NCBI RefSeq assembly: GCF_008727925.1
Contig: NZ_VTWT01000004.1
Coordinates: forward strand, 186,001 to 250,000
DNA: 64,000 bases
Reading direction: 5' to 3'
From: Adhaeribacter soli
Lineage (GTDB): Bacteria; Bacteroidota; Bacteroidia; Cytophagales; Hymenobacteraceae
A program made the translations under genes and the position numbers. How positions within the stretch are numbered: the first letter of the stretch is position 1; every line of letters begins with the position of its first letter. Positions 8,674 to 17,183 of this stretch are shown here, one piece after another. A model generated the notes under the pieces. That model did no database searches. It saw only the letters and a program-made list of their open reading frames with translations, and was not told the DNA's origin.

Positions 8674-10011
8674 CTAGGCTATTACTTCGGAAAGGGGCCA
8701 GGTAAAATAGAATTGCGAACCCCGTCCCGACGATTCCACCCAGATCGCTCCGCCTTTTTCTTCGGTAATTTTCTTAATTATAGATAAACCCAGACCGGTA
8801 TTCTCCGAGGTTAACCCGCTTCCCAAGGCTTCGAATTGCCTGAAAATGATTCCCTGATTTTTCGGATTAATGCCGGGGCCATCGTCGGCTACCATAAACC
8901 GGAGGAATTTCCCTTCTGCTTCGCAACCAATCCGGATGCTGCCTTTGGCCAGGTCGTGGTGCTTTATGGCGTTGTTAATGAGGTTGTTAAAGATCTGCCG
9001 CAAGAATATTTCTTCGGTGTATAGCGTTGGCAGATTTTCGGGTATTTCTATCTCAAAATTATCCGGAATGTTCAGGAAGGAAGTTACCTCGTAAAGCAGG
9101 CTTTGCACCTGCACTTCTTTTTTCGGTAGTTTGTTTTTCCCGGCCAGCGAATACGATAAAATATCCAGGATCAGGTTATCCATCCGGTCCGTCTGGTTTA
9201 CCACTAGGTTCAGAACCGGGGGAATTTCTTCTATGGCACCCATTTTCAGGTAGGCCTCCAGGAGCATGGCCAGCCCTTTTATGTTTTGCAGCGGCGACCG
9301 CAGATCGTGCGAAACAATGTGGGCAAACGCATCGAGTTCCTGATTTTTGCGCTGCAGCAGGTCGTTTTTTGCTTCCCTTTCGGCCAGCAGGGTAGTAACT
9401 TCCTCGTTCGACGAAAGCAATTCCAGGTTCAGGCGCTTGATTTCGTGCAGCTGGCTTTCGGTTTCCAGGTTCTTTACCCGGAGTTCCTCCAGCAAATGGA
9501 TCAGCTTCATGTTCTGATCCTTGATCTCGGCGTAAGGCGAAATTTCCGAATCTTGGGCAAAGTCTTCCACCCAGTTATCGATCACGGCTTTGGAAATAAT
9601 GGGATGGTTGGCCGGAATCCTTTTTTTTAACTTTACCCGCGTCCCTTTTTCGTCTTCCGACTCAATGCTGAAACTGTCTACTAATTTACGGGCGTTGGAA
9701 ATACCCATTCCCCGGCCGGAAAAGGTGTTTCCCGGATCCAGGTACAGGTCCAGGTTCCCGATGCCGCGCCCGCGATCGGCAATATAAGCTTCCAGGTACA
9801 AAAGGCCGTAATCGTCGGTTATATTGAACTGAATGCTGCCTTCGCCTACGAATTCAACTACATTCCGGCAGATTTCCGAAACCGCGGTGGCAAATTTGGT
9901 TTGATTGGCCAGCGCAATGCCGCATCGTTCGGCTAGTTGCATGGCCCGTTTATAGGCCAGCACCACATCCAGTTCGTTGCTGATATTTATTTTGGCAATG
10001 CTACGCTGCAT
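8674..10011 (-). CDS. Hybrid GHKL / histidine kinase, last gene of the stressosome operon
   Basis: 445 residues. Residues 1-135 form an RsbT/RsbW-like ATPase domain (EICRNVVEF, ADRGRGIGN, SGRGMGISNARKL). A coiled-coil linker spans about 165-230. A HisKA domain with phospho-accepting His235 (HIVSHDLRSPLQ) and a second, classical HATPase domain (NNLINNAIKHH, ADDGPGI, GLGLSIIKKI) complete it. The protein thus carries two GHKL ATPases. The frame can be read 60 codons further upstream, but that extension lies wholly inside the preceding gene and looks non-native, so ATG 10011, two bases after the upstream stop, is chosen. Probably couples stressosome output to phosphotransfer; partner regulator unknown. 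Confidence 0.88.
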   Translation of the reverse strand: MQRSIAKINISNELDVVLAYKRAMQLAERCGIALANQTKFATAVSEICRNVVEFVGEGSIQFNITDDYGLLYLEAYIADRGRGIGNLDLYLDPGNTFSGRGMGISNARKLVDSFSIESEDEKGTRVKLKKRIPANHPIISKAVIDNWVEDFAQDSEISPYAEIKDQNMKLIHLLEELRVKNLETESQLHEIKRLNLELLSSNEEVTTLLAEREAKNDLLQRKNQELDAFAHIVSHDLRSPLQNIKGLAMLLEAYLKMGAIEEIPPVLNLVVNQTDRMDNLILDILSYSLAGKNKLPKKEVQVQSLLYEVTSFLNIPDNFEIEIPENLPTLYTEEIFLRQIFNNLINNAIKHHDLAKGSIRIGCEAEGKFLRFMVADDGPGINPKNQGIIFRQFEALGSGLTSENTGLGLSIIKKITEEKGGAIWVESSGRGSQFYFTWPLSEVIA

Positions 10012-10013
10012 AC

Positions 10014-11045
10014 TTAAATCTTCGGTTTGGTAACGATCACCAGGGTGTCGTCGGTTCCCCGGCTGAAATCGCGGTATATTACTGCCGCAATCAGGTTCGG
10101 GTCGTGGCGGTGCAGGTCCGGGTAACGGGTAAGGTCCATGCGCGATTTTATGCCGTCGGAGTGAAGCACCATCAGGCGGCCGGCCTGCCATTCGGTACGC
10201 TGGTTATGCACCGTATGCGGAATATTATGGCCTAAGATACCGTTATAGGAAACCAGGTTTTTAATTACGGTATAACTGCTGTGGCTGAAGATCTTCCCGG
10301 TAATGTTGCCGATGCCGCAAAAATCCAGTTCGCCTTCGCGGGTGTTTATTTTTACCACTGCGCCAACCGCTCCCCGCGTTTTCCGGATGTCGGCGTGCAG
10401 CTCCCGCATCATTTCGGCCGGGGAAATGTTTCGGCTTTTCAGAAAACTGGCAACTCCCTTCGAAGCGGCTTCGTTGGCGTCCGGTCCATGGCCCAGGCCA
10501 TCTAAAGCCAGTATGTAGGTCTTACCGTCTATCTGCCGGCAGTACCAGCCATCGCCGCACACGGTTTCGCCGTTTTTGGCCACCATCACGCTGCCAATCT
10601 CCAGTTTGGGGGGCTTGGAAATCTGGGTTTCCGGGTGAACGGGTTTGAAAATACGGGAAAGCAAAATGGTGCCGGTTTCGGGGCGGGAATAATAATCGAA
10701 AAACGAAGACTGCCTTTTTATCGCGCCCAGGCCTTCGCCGGAGGAACCATACGTAGAAATGCCGTCTTCCATCATCCGCTCCGGATTGGCCATGCCTGGT
10801 CCGTGATCGATGCAGATGATCTCGATGCCTTTCAGATCCGGATCGGTGGGTTTAACCAGTATTTCGCCGCCGGTGGTAGCGTGCCGCACCAGGTTGGTAG
10901 CCATTTCCGACACCACAATGTTTATTTTGCCGAGCTCGGTTTCTGAAAACCCGTAGGTTTCGGCCAGCTTGGTAATGTCGCGCTTTACCAGGCTCAGGTA
11001 ACTACGGTCGGCCAGCACAAAGCGCTGGTGTTGGTTAACGTCCAT
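10014..11045 (-). CDS. RsbT-like ATPase fused to SpoIIE/PP2C phosphatase (RsbX-like)
   Basis: 343 residues. Residues 1-135 are a GHKL anti-sigma-type kinase domain (VVSEMATNLVRHA, CIDHGPGMAN, GEGLGAIKR). From about 150 a PP2C/SpoIIE-like phosphatase domain follows (ALDGLGHGPDANEAA, GIGNITGKI, HSDGIKSRMD), whose aspartates would bind metal. In stressosome systems RsbX removes phosphate from RsbR and RsbS to reset the complex, so this fusion plausibly resets it. It overlaps rsbT by 11 bases, implying translational coupling. Whether the kinase domain is active cannot be told from sequence. Confidence 0.87.
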   Translation of the reverse strand: MDVNQHQRFVLADRSYLSLVKRDITKLAETYGFSETELGKINIVVSEMATNLVRHATTGGEILVKPTDPDLKGIEIICIDHGPGMANPERMMEDGISTYGSSGEGLGAIKRQSSFFDYYSRPETGTILLSRIFKPVHPETQISKPPKLEIGSVMVAKNGETVCGDGWYCRQIDGKTYILALDGLGHGPDANEAASKGVASFLKSRNISPAEMMRELHADIRKTRGAVGAVVKINTREGELDFCGIGNITGKIFSHSSYTVIKNLVSYNGILGHNIPHTVHNQRTEWQAGRLMVLHSDGIKSRMDLTRYPDLHRHDPNLIAAVIYRDFSRGTDDTLVIVTKPKI

Positions 11046-11448
11046 TTTTCCAGTGTGTAATGGTAACGGTGGTGCCTTCGCCGGGTACGCTTTTAATGCT
11101 GAATTCGTTTACCAGCCTTTTGGTGCCCGGTAAGCCCAGGCCCAGGCTTTTGCCCGTAGAAAAGCCGTCTTTCATGGCCAGGTCGATGTCTTTAATGCCG
11201 GGACCCTGGTCTTCGAAGGTAAGCCGCACGCCGGTCTGGCCGTTCCTGCTGATCAGTTCCAGCAAAACTTTGCCGCCGTTGGCGTACTTCAGCATGTTCC
11301 GGACCAGTTCGCTGGCCGCGGTAATCAGCTTGGTTTGGTTTACCAGGCTCATGCCGATTTTGGTAGCCAGCTCGCGCACGCGGTTCCGGAACGGAACCAC
11401 ATCCTGCTCCCGCAAAATCGGCATCGAATCTTTAGAGATCTGTATCAT
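11035..11448 (-). CDS. rsbT: RsbT-like serine/threonine kinase of the stressosome
   Basis: 137 residues, single GHKL ATPase domain as in RsbT. Motifs are AASELVRNMLKYANGG (N box), FEDQGPGIKD (G1) and GKSLGLGLPGTKRLV (G2). In the known system RsbT is held by RsbR-RsbS and, on stress, phosphorylates them and is released to act on a downstream partner. A good ribosome binding site (AGGAG, 8 bases before ATG 11448) lies within the end of rsbS, with which it overlaps by 17 bases. Length and order match canonical rsbR-rsbS-rsbT. Confidence 0.93.
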   Translation of the reverse strand: MIQISKDSMPILREQDVVPFRNRVRELATKIGMSLVNQTKLITAASELVRNMLKYANGGKVLLELISRNGQTGVRLTFEDQGPGIKDIDLAMKDGFSTGKSLGLGLPGTKRLVNEFSIKSVPGEGTTVTITHWKNGR

Positions 11449-11842
11449 CGGCGGGCTCCTGGTATTCTTCCTGATTTAAGAGGTTAAGCCCGATCTTATT
11501 CTGAAGAAGCTCCATTCCCTTTTCTACGTTCAGGGCAGTATGCACCCCTTGTAGTGTAAGGCCTAATTCTACCAGCGTAATGGCTACGGCCGGCTGCATA
11601 CCCACAACAACGGTTTCGGCATCCATAATCCGGGACATGGAGGCAATATTCCCCAGAATGCGGCCCATGAACGAATCTACAATGCTTACTGCCGAAATGT
11701 CGATTAAAACACCTTTTGCTTCGGTTTTGCTTACCATGGTAATCAGATCGTTTTCCAGGTTAAGCGCCAACCGGTCGTAAAGGTCAACTTGAATGGTCAC
11801 CAGCAAAAAGGGGCCCATTTTCAGGATCGGTATTCTATCCAT
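11432..11842 (-). CDS. rsbS: RsbS-like STAS-domain stressosome scaffold
   Basis: 136 residues, essentially one STAS domain. The segment VSIVDSFMGRILG contains the serine that corresponds to the RsbT phosphorylation site of RsbS. It should co-assemble with the RsbR protein encoded 5 bases upstream into the stressosome core and sequester RsbT. There is a C-terminal extension of roughly 15 acidic residues (EEYQEPADDTDL) beyond the usual RsbS length of about 120. Confidence 0.93.
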   Translation of the reverse strand: MDRIPILKMGPFLLVTIQVDLYDRLALNLENDLITMVSKTEAKGVLIDISAVSIVDSFMGRILGNIASMSRIMDAETVVVGMQPAVAITLVELGLTLQGVHTALNVEKGMELLQNKIGLNLLNQEEYQEPADDTDL

Positions 11843-11847
11843 CTATA

Positions 11848-12720
11848 TTACAGCAATGAAATTTTTGATCTTCTATCCATTTTTTTTACTTCTACGCCCA
11901 TCATGTCGTAAGCAAGACGGAGGGCGCTGGCCAGCGAGGCTTTGGTTTTTATGTTGCTCAGGTCTATGCCCAGGTGCACAATGGTTTGCGCAATTTCGGC
12001 CCTGATCCCGCTGATAATGCATTCGGCGCCCATTAAACGGGTGGCGCTTACGGTTTTAATTAAGTGCTGGGCCACCAGCGAATCTACGGCCGGTACGCCG
12101 GAAATATCCAGAATGGCAATGCTGCTGCCGGTAGCCACAATTTCCTGCAACAGGTTTTCCATTACGATCTGGGTACGGGCGCTGTCCAGGGTTCCAATGA
12201 TCGGCAATGCCAGAATGCCTTCCCAAACCCGGATAACCGGCGTAGAGATCTCGTTTATTTCGTCGGTCTGGCGCAGGATCACTTCCTCACGGCCTTTAAT
12301 AAACGTCTCGAAGGTGAAAATGCTCAGGCTGTCGAGCAGGTTATTTACCAGAATTATTTCCTTATAAAGTATTTCCGGCTGGCTTTTAAATTCTTTTTCC
12401 AGGGCATCGAAAAGGCTTTGTTTCAGGCTGAGCACAAACGTACCGGTTTCGCGCGGGGAGTAACCCCGCCGGGCCCGCATCACCGAAATTTCCCCTAAGG
12501 TATCGCGGATCGGTTCAAATTCCCGGGCATTTATATCGTTCATGTTGCCGCTTTCCAGTGCATTTAAAAAGCTGTCGAGTAATTGTTCCGATTGGCCATG
12601 AAGTTCTTCCATGTTCATCAGGTCGTCGCGCAAGTCTTCGTCTGTCAGCTGGTATTTCATCCAGCTTTCAAGGATCTGGGCTTTATTCTTTCTTATTACT
12701 TTCGACGTAGCATTTTTCAT
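11848..12720 (-). CDS. rsbR: RsbR-like stressosome protein with RsbRD N-domain and STAS domain
   Basis: 290 residues. The helical N-terminal half (about 1-150; NKAQILESWMKYQL ... RGYSPRETGTFVLSLK) resembles the RsbRD sensory domain. The C-terminal half is a STAS domain with DISGVPAVDSLVAQH and AEIAQTIVHLGI, carrying Ser and Thr at the two places phosphorylated in RsbR proteins; the first is Thr in the Bacillus protein. A TTG at 12771 would add 17 residues but ATG 12720 gives the usual start of the domain. First gene of the five-gene operon, so it probably follows the promoter. Confidence 0.9.
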   Translation of the reverse strand: MKNATSKVIRKNKAQILESWMKYQLTDEDLRDDLMNMEELHGQSEQLLDSFLNALESGNMNDINAREFEPIRDTLGEISVMRARRGYSPRETGTFVLSLKQSLFDALEKEFKSQPEILYKEIILVNNLLDSLSIFTFETFIKGREEVILRQTDEINEISTPVIRVWEGILALPIIGTLDSARTQIVMENLLQEIVATGSSIAILDISGVPAVDSLVAQHLIKTVSATRLMGAECIISGIRAEIAQTIVHLGIDLSNIKTKASLASALRLAYDMMGVEVKKMDRRSKISLL

Positions 12721-13069
12721 AACAATAGGGAAGTTGATGTTAAGGTTGGTGAGGCTGATTTTTATGGGCAACTGCCGCCGTAATGCGTCAGATGCACTTT
12801 TCGAGCGCTTAAAGGTAGGGATTTAATGCGGTATCAGAAATTTTCAAGCGGTGTTTTAAACATTTTTTGTGGTTGCCGGTTGCGGGTAGTTGCCAGGCAA
12901 AAACAACCGTAAAGTTCAAATTTCCGGTTTAGAAAAGGCAGGCAGCAATTGCCAGTTTATGAAAGGAGTGCATTCTATGCAGTTAAGTTCTTTTGCTGAG
13001 CAGCGTTTTAAACCTTTTTTGGTTTTCCTGGTTAAAACGCTATCGTTTCAGTTTAAAAAAGGAGAAGCT

Positions 13070-13486
13070 ATGAAAACTTTATACCGGGCCGAAGTAACGG
13101 CCAAAGGAGGCCGTAGCGGTCATGTAAAATCTTCAGATGGCATTATTGATATGAAGGTGGCTTTGCCGGAAGGCCTGGGAGGCAACGGTGGGAGCACCAA
13201 TCCCGAACAGCTGTTTGCCGCCGGCTATGCTGCCTGTTTTCAGAGCGCCTTGCTGGTGGCAGCCGGCCGGCAGCACGTGCATTTAGATCCGGAAAGTACC
13301 GTTACGGCCCATGTAGATTTAAACCAGGTAGACGATGGCGCTTACAGCCTGGGAGTAACCCTGGATGTAGATCTGAAGGGATTCGATAAAGACAAAGGCC
13401 GGCAGATCGTAGAAGAAGCGCACCGCATTTGTCCGTATTCGGTAGGTACCCGCGGGAATGTGGATGTGAAACTGAATGTGCATTAG
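13070..13486 (+). CDS. ohr: Organic hydroperoxide resistance protein, Ohr/OsmC family
   Basis: Thiol peroxidase of 138 residues that reduces organic hydroperoxides in the cytosol. Catalytic cysteines are Cys56 (AACFQSALLVAA) and Cys121 (ICPYS), as in Ohr. The frame is open upstream, but ATG 13070 is chosen because GGAG lies 7 bases before it and the protein then begins like other Ohr proteins (MKTLYRAEVTAKGG). Monocistronic; a terminator-like perfect hairpin follows at once. Divergent from the stressosome operon across 350 bases, so both stress loci share a control region, though no common regulator site was identified. No ohrR repressor is adjacent. Confidence 0.95.
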   Translation: MKTLYRAEVTAKGGRSGHVKSSDGIIDMKVALPEGLGGNGGSTNPEQLFAAGYAACFQSALLVAAGRQHVHLDPESTVTAHVDLNQVDDGAYSLGVTLDVDLKGFDKDKGRQIVEEAHRICPYSVGTRGNVDVKLNVH

Positions 13487-13489
13487 TAA

Positions 13490-13520
13490 AACCTCACAGG
13501 TCTCCGAGACCTGTGAGGTT
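13490..13520. terminator. Perfect hairpin after ohr (also a dispersed-repeat type)
   Basis: AACCTCACAGGTCTC / GAGACCTGTGAGGTT, 15-bp arms around a single base. Acts plausibly as the ohr terminator although the T run is short; the sequence type resembles REP-like palindromes elsewhere in the window. Confidence 0.65.
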
Positions 13521-13710
13521 TAGATACCTTCATGAAAAATAATTAAGGAACGTGCCTGGGTACGTTCATTTTTGTGTTTAAAACGCTACCATTTCAGGTT
13601 AAAAAGTAAAGGCTGTTTTGGTCTCTTGCAATTTCCGGGAATTGTGTTAATTTTACTACCCTGCAAATGGTTTCCATTGGCATTTTTGTTTGTAAGGATA
13701 GTTTTAGAGC

Positions 13711-14265
13711 ATGATTCAGTCTTTTGCATTACTCGGGTTTCTGGTGTGGCAGTTTCTGGCAACGGCGCCGGTTAAAAGTTTGTACCTGGCCAAAGACGCT
13801 ACCATTCATTTTAAGTCCGATGCCCCACTGGAACTCATTGAGGCTACTTCTACCAAAATGAAGGGCGTACTGAAGCCGGACGACCAGACCTTTGCCTTTT
13901 CGGTGCCCAACAATACCTTCGAAGGGTTTAACAGCGCCTTGCAGCGGGAACATTTCAACGAAAATTACATGGAGTCGAATAAATTCCAGAACTCCACTTT
14001 TACCGGGAAAATTATTGAAGATGTTCCTTACGATACCGATGGCACCTACACGGTTCGGGCCAAGGGCAAACTAAACGTACACGGCGTGGAGCAGGAGCGG
14101 ATCATTAAAGCTACCATCCAAATTAAAAAAGGCACGATAACTATTACCTCGAACTTCACCGTGCCGCTGGCCGATCATAATATCACCATTCCCAAGATCG
14201 TGTACCAGAAAATTGCCGAAGAGATTTCGGTTACCGTGAATGCTGTTTTCCTGCCGCAATCTTAA
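13711..14265 (+). CDS. YceI-family lipid-binding protein (copy 1)
   Basis: 184 residues: an N-terminal hydrophobic export signal (about 1-20) and one YceI domain, a lipocalin-like barrel known to bind isoprenoid lipids such as ubiquinone or polyprenyl chains. Family signatures are HFNENYMESNKFQNSTF and GKLNVHGVEQ. Ten bases before the propeller sensor kinase start, so probably co-transcribed with it. A second YceI gene lies at 20286, downstream in the same cluster. Likely periplasmic; ligand unknown. Confidence 0.88.
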   Translation: MIQSFALLGFLVWQFLATAPVKSLYLAKDATIHFKSDAPLELIEATSTKMKGVLKPDDQTFAFSVPNNTFEGFNSALQREHFNENYMESNKFQNSTFTGKIIEDVPYDTDGTYTVRAKGKLNVHGVEQERIIKATIQIKKGTITITSNFTVPLADHNITIPKIVYQKIAEEISVTVNAVFLPQS

Positions 14266-14274
14266 TTCCCGGAA

Positions 14275-17181
14275 ATGCGCTTTTTAAGGTGGTGTTCGGT
14301 TCTGTTTTTTTTGTTGCCGCTCCTGGTTTCCGGGCAGCAGCTACAATTAAACACCCGCACCTTCGAATACCAGAACGAACTCCTGAAAGTTAAAAAGCTC
14401 TACCAGGATCAGGATGGCTTTATCTGGCTTGGCACCGCGCAAGGACTTTTCCGCTTCGACGGCCTGAAACCGGAACCGTATCGGTTAGCCAGTAAAAAGC
14501 CCCTTCCTTCGGTTTCCGCGCTTTTCCAGGACAAGCAAAAACAACTCTGGATCGGTTGCGATAATGGGAAAATTTACCGCTTAGTAAACAACCAACTTCA
14601 GGCTTTCAGCCCCGAAGAAGGAACGCCCAAAGAAGCCATTCTCGATATTGAGGAAGACGCCAAAGGTAATATCTGGTTTGCTACTTACGGCGAAGGCATT
14701 TACGTCTGGATAAAGAACCGCCTTTACAACCTGAACACCGACGACGGCCTGCCGGACGATTATATTTATTCGCTGGCACGGGATGCTTACGGTCAGATCT
14801 GGGCGGGAACCGATCGCGGCATTGCCGTTTGTAATTTCAGTACCGATAAGAAAGCGATCCGGAAAATTGGTGCGGCCCAGGGGCTTTCCGATAATATTGT
14901 AACGGCATTGGCCCCATGCCCGGCCCGCAAAACGATTTGGGCAGGCACGTATTCCGGCGGCTTTTGCCGGATCGATGCGGCTACGCTGAAAATTTCAAAC
15001 TTCCCGGCTTCGCAAAACTGGCAGGAGGGAGGCGTGAAAGCGCTGCTGCCTACCGGCAGTTCCTGCATCATCGGTACGCACGGCCGCGGCCTCTGGAAAT
15101 TCGATCCTACAGAGCCTGAGCGGTTAATTTCCTTAAACAACGATGCCGCTTCAACCAGTTTAAGAATTACCGACCTGATAACCGATGCCGAAGGTACCAT
15201 GTGGGTTGCCGGCAATGCTCCCGAAGTGCTGACAGCCTTCCCAAACCTTCGCTTTTTAGAAACGGCCAAGGGCGTAAAACCAACGGGCGTTCAGGCGGTG
15301 CTTACCGGCAGGAACGGCAATATCTGGTTCAGCACGGAAGAAGGTTTGTTTTGTGCCCGAAAGCAGTTGCAGGGATTAAAAGTAGAACCGGCATTCATGG
15401 AGCAGCCCTTCCGGAAATTCAAGATCATCAGCCTTTACGAAGACGTTCATGGGCTTTTGTGGATCGGGACGTTTGGCGGCGGTCTTTTCCTGGCCGATCC
15501 GGTTTCGAAAAAGGTAAGGCAATTCACCGAAAAAGACGGCCTGATAAACGACAACGTATTATCGATAGCCGGCACGAAAGAGGAAGTCTGGCTGGCTACC
15601 CTGGGCGGCGCTTCCCGCTGCCGGATACAGCCGGAAAATAAAGCGCTGAACACACCACTAAACTTCGAGAATTTTAACCAGCGCGACGGCATCGGCTTTA
15701 ATTACATTTACCAGGTATTCATCGATTCTAAAAAGCAGGTCTGGTTTGCTACCGACGGCAAAGGCCTGATAAAACTCCAAAACGGCCGCTTCACCCGGTT
15801 CACCGAAAAAAATGGCCTGATTTCCCGCACCGTTTATTCCGTTGCCGAAACGAAAGATGGAAGCCTGTGGGTAAGCGCCCCGAAAGCCGGTATCTTTAAA
15901 TTCAACGGAACGGTTTTTAAAAATTTCGGGCTGAAGGAAGGCTTACGCGACCCGGACATCAGCAGTCTGGCTACGGATAAGTTCGGGAACCTGCTCATTT
16001 TGCATAAAAAAGGAATGGACGTGCTGGAACCGGCTACGGGAAGAATTTCGTACCTGGGCGAAGAACGGGGCCTGAAAATGAAAGATCCGAACCTGAATAC
16101 GGTCAGCCGCGATGCTGCCGGACCGGTATGGTTTGGCGCCGAAAAAGGTTTGGCTGCTTATCAACCGGAAAAAGCGGAACTGCCGGTTTCGCCGCAAATG
16201 CGCCTGACCAGCGTGCAGCTCTTTCTGAAGCCTCTTGGGCAAAACGCGCAACCTTTGGCCTACGACGAAAACCACATCACGTTCGAATACGCCGGCCTTT
16301 GGTACCAGGCGCCCGCCGATGTTTCTTACCGCCTGAAACTGGAAGGCTACGACCGCGAATGGATCCTGTCGAATAACCGGAGCATTACCTACCCCAAGCT
16401 TCCGCCCGGAAAATACACCTTTAAAGTTAGCGCTTCGGCCACCGGTAATTTTTCTAATGCCCCGGTGCAAACCTATACCTTTACTATTGAAAAGCCTTTC
16501 TGGAATACGATGTGGTTTTACCTGGCAAGCCTGGCCGGGGCGGGTAGCTTGTTGTTCGGCTTTATTAAAAGCCGGGAAAAGCGCCTGAAAAAAGCCGAAC
16601 GCCTCGAGAAAGACAAGGTAATGTTTCAGTTCGAAACGCTGAAGAACCAGGTAAACCCGCACTTCCTTTTCAACAGTTTCAACACCCTGATCGGCATTAT
16701 CGAAGACGACCAGGAGGCCGCGGTGGAGTACGTGGAAAAGCTATCGGACTTCTTCCGCGACATCCTGGTTTACCGCGAGAAAGATACCATTACCGTACGC
16801 GAAGAACTGGTGCTTATTCAGAATTATTACTTTCTGCAGCAAAAACGCTACGGTTCCAACCTGAAGCTGGAAGTAAAGGTGCCGGATTCGGTTCAGGAGT
16901 TACGTATTGCCCCACTCACCTTGCAGCTGCTCGTGGAAAATGCCATCAAGCACAACGTGGTTTCCAGAAGCAAACCTTTAATGGTAGAAATTGGGGCGGA
17001 AGCAGAAAATTACCTGGCCGTACGCAATAACCTGCAACCTAAAAAACAAGCCGAAAGATCGACCGGCATTGGTCTTGCGAATATACGGAACCGTTACGCC
17101 ATTTTAGGCAAACGCCCCGTGGTCATAAATCAAAACGATATCCTTTTTGAAGTAAAAGTCCCACTATTTTATCCTGAGTAG
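14275..17181 (+). CDS. Propeller-type sensor histidine kinase (reg_prop / Y_Y_Y / LytS-type kinase)
   Basis: 968 residues. A signal peptide (about 1-20) is followed by two periplasmic beta-propellers made of two-component-regulator repeats (patterns such as GNIWFATYGEGI, GQIWAGTDRGI, KQVWFATDGKGL), then a Y_Y_Y domain (about 650-740) and one membrane helix near 745-765. The cytoplasmic kinase is of the His_kinase/LytS class with His796 in NQVNPHFLFNS, plus an ATPase domain (LLVENAIKHN, GIGLANIRNR). Two bases separate it from the LytTR regulator. It likely senses a periplasmic ligand and controls the envelope genes downstream; ligand unknown. Confidence 0.94.
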   Translation: MRFLRWCSVLFFLLPLLVSGQQLQLNTRTFEYQNELLKVKKLYQDQDGFIWLGTAQGLFRFDGLKPEPYRLASKKPLPSVSALFQDKQKQLWIGCDNGKIYRLVNNQLQAFSPEEGTPKEAILDIEEDAKGNIWFATYGEGIYVWIKNRLYNLNTDDGLPDDYIYSLARDAYGQIWAGTDRGIAVCNFSTDKKAIRKIGAAQGLSDNIVTALAPCPARKTIWAGTYSGGFCRIDAATLKISNFPASQNWQEGGVKALLPTGSSCIIGTHGRGLWKFDPTEPERLISLNNDAASTSLRITDLITDAEGTMWVAGNAPEVLTAFPNLRFLETAKGVKPTGVQAVLTGRNGNIWFSTEEGLFCARKQLQGLKVEPAFMEQPFRKFKIISLYEDVHGLLWIGTFGGGLFLADPVSKKVRQFTEKDGLINDNVLSIAGTKEEVWLATLGGASRCRIQPENKALNTPLNFENFNQRDGIGFNYIYQVFIDSKKQVWFATDGKGLIKLQNGRFTRFTEKNGLISRTVYSVAETKDGSLWVSAPKAGIFKFNGTVFKNFGLKEGLRDPDISSLATDKFGNLLILHKKGMDVLEPATGRISYLGEERGLKMKDPNLNTVSRDAAGPVWFGAEKGLAAYQPEKAELPVSPQMRLTSVQLFLKPLGQNAQPLAYDENHITFEYAGLWYQAPADVSYRLKLEGYDREWILSNNRSITYPKLPPGKYTFKVSASATGNFSNAPVQTYTFTIEKPFWNTMWFYLASLAGAGSLLFGFIKSREKRLKKAERLEKDKVMFQFETLKNQVNPHFLFNSFNTLIGIIEDDQEAAVEYVEKLSDFFRDILVYREKDTITVREELVLIQNYYFLQQKRYGSNLKLEVKVPDSVQELRIAPLTLQLLVENAIKHNVVSRSKPLMVEIGAEAENYLAVRNNLQPKKQAERSTGIGLANIRNRYAILGKRPVVINQNDILFEVKVPLFYPE

Positions 17182-17183
17182 TT

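Noticed and set aside
10012-10191. 60-codon N-terminal extension of the hybrid kinase
   Set aside because: Lies inside the end of the preceding gene in another frame, Pro/Arg-rich and without similarity to the domain; the ATG at 10011 fits the operon spacing.
12890-13069. Upstream in-frame extension of ohr
   Set aside because: The Shine-Dalgarno and family N-terminus both point to ATG 13070.
13572-13775. 67-codon frame before the first YceI gene
   Set aside because: Overlaps the YceI start in another frame and lacks any motif.
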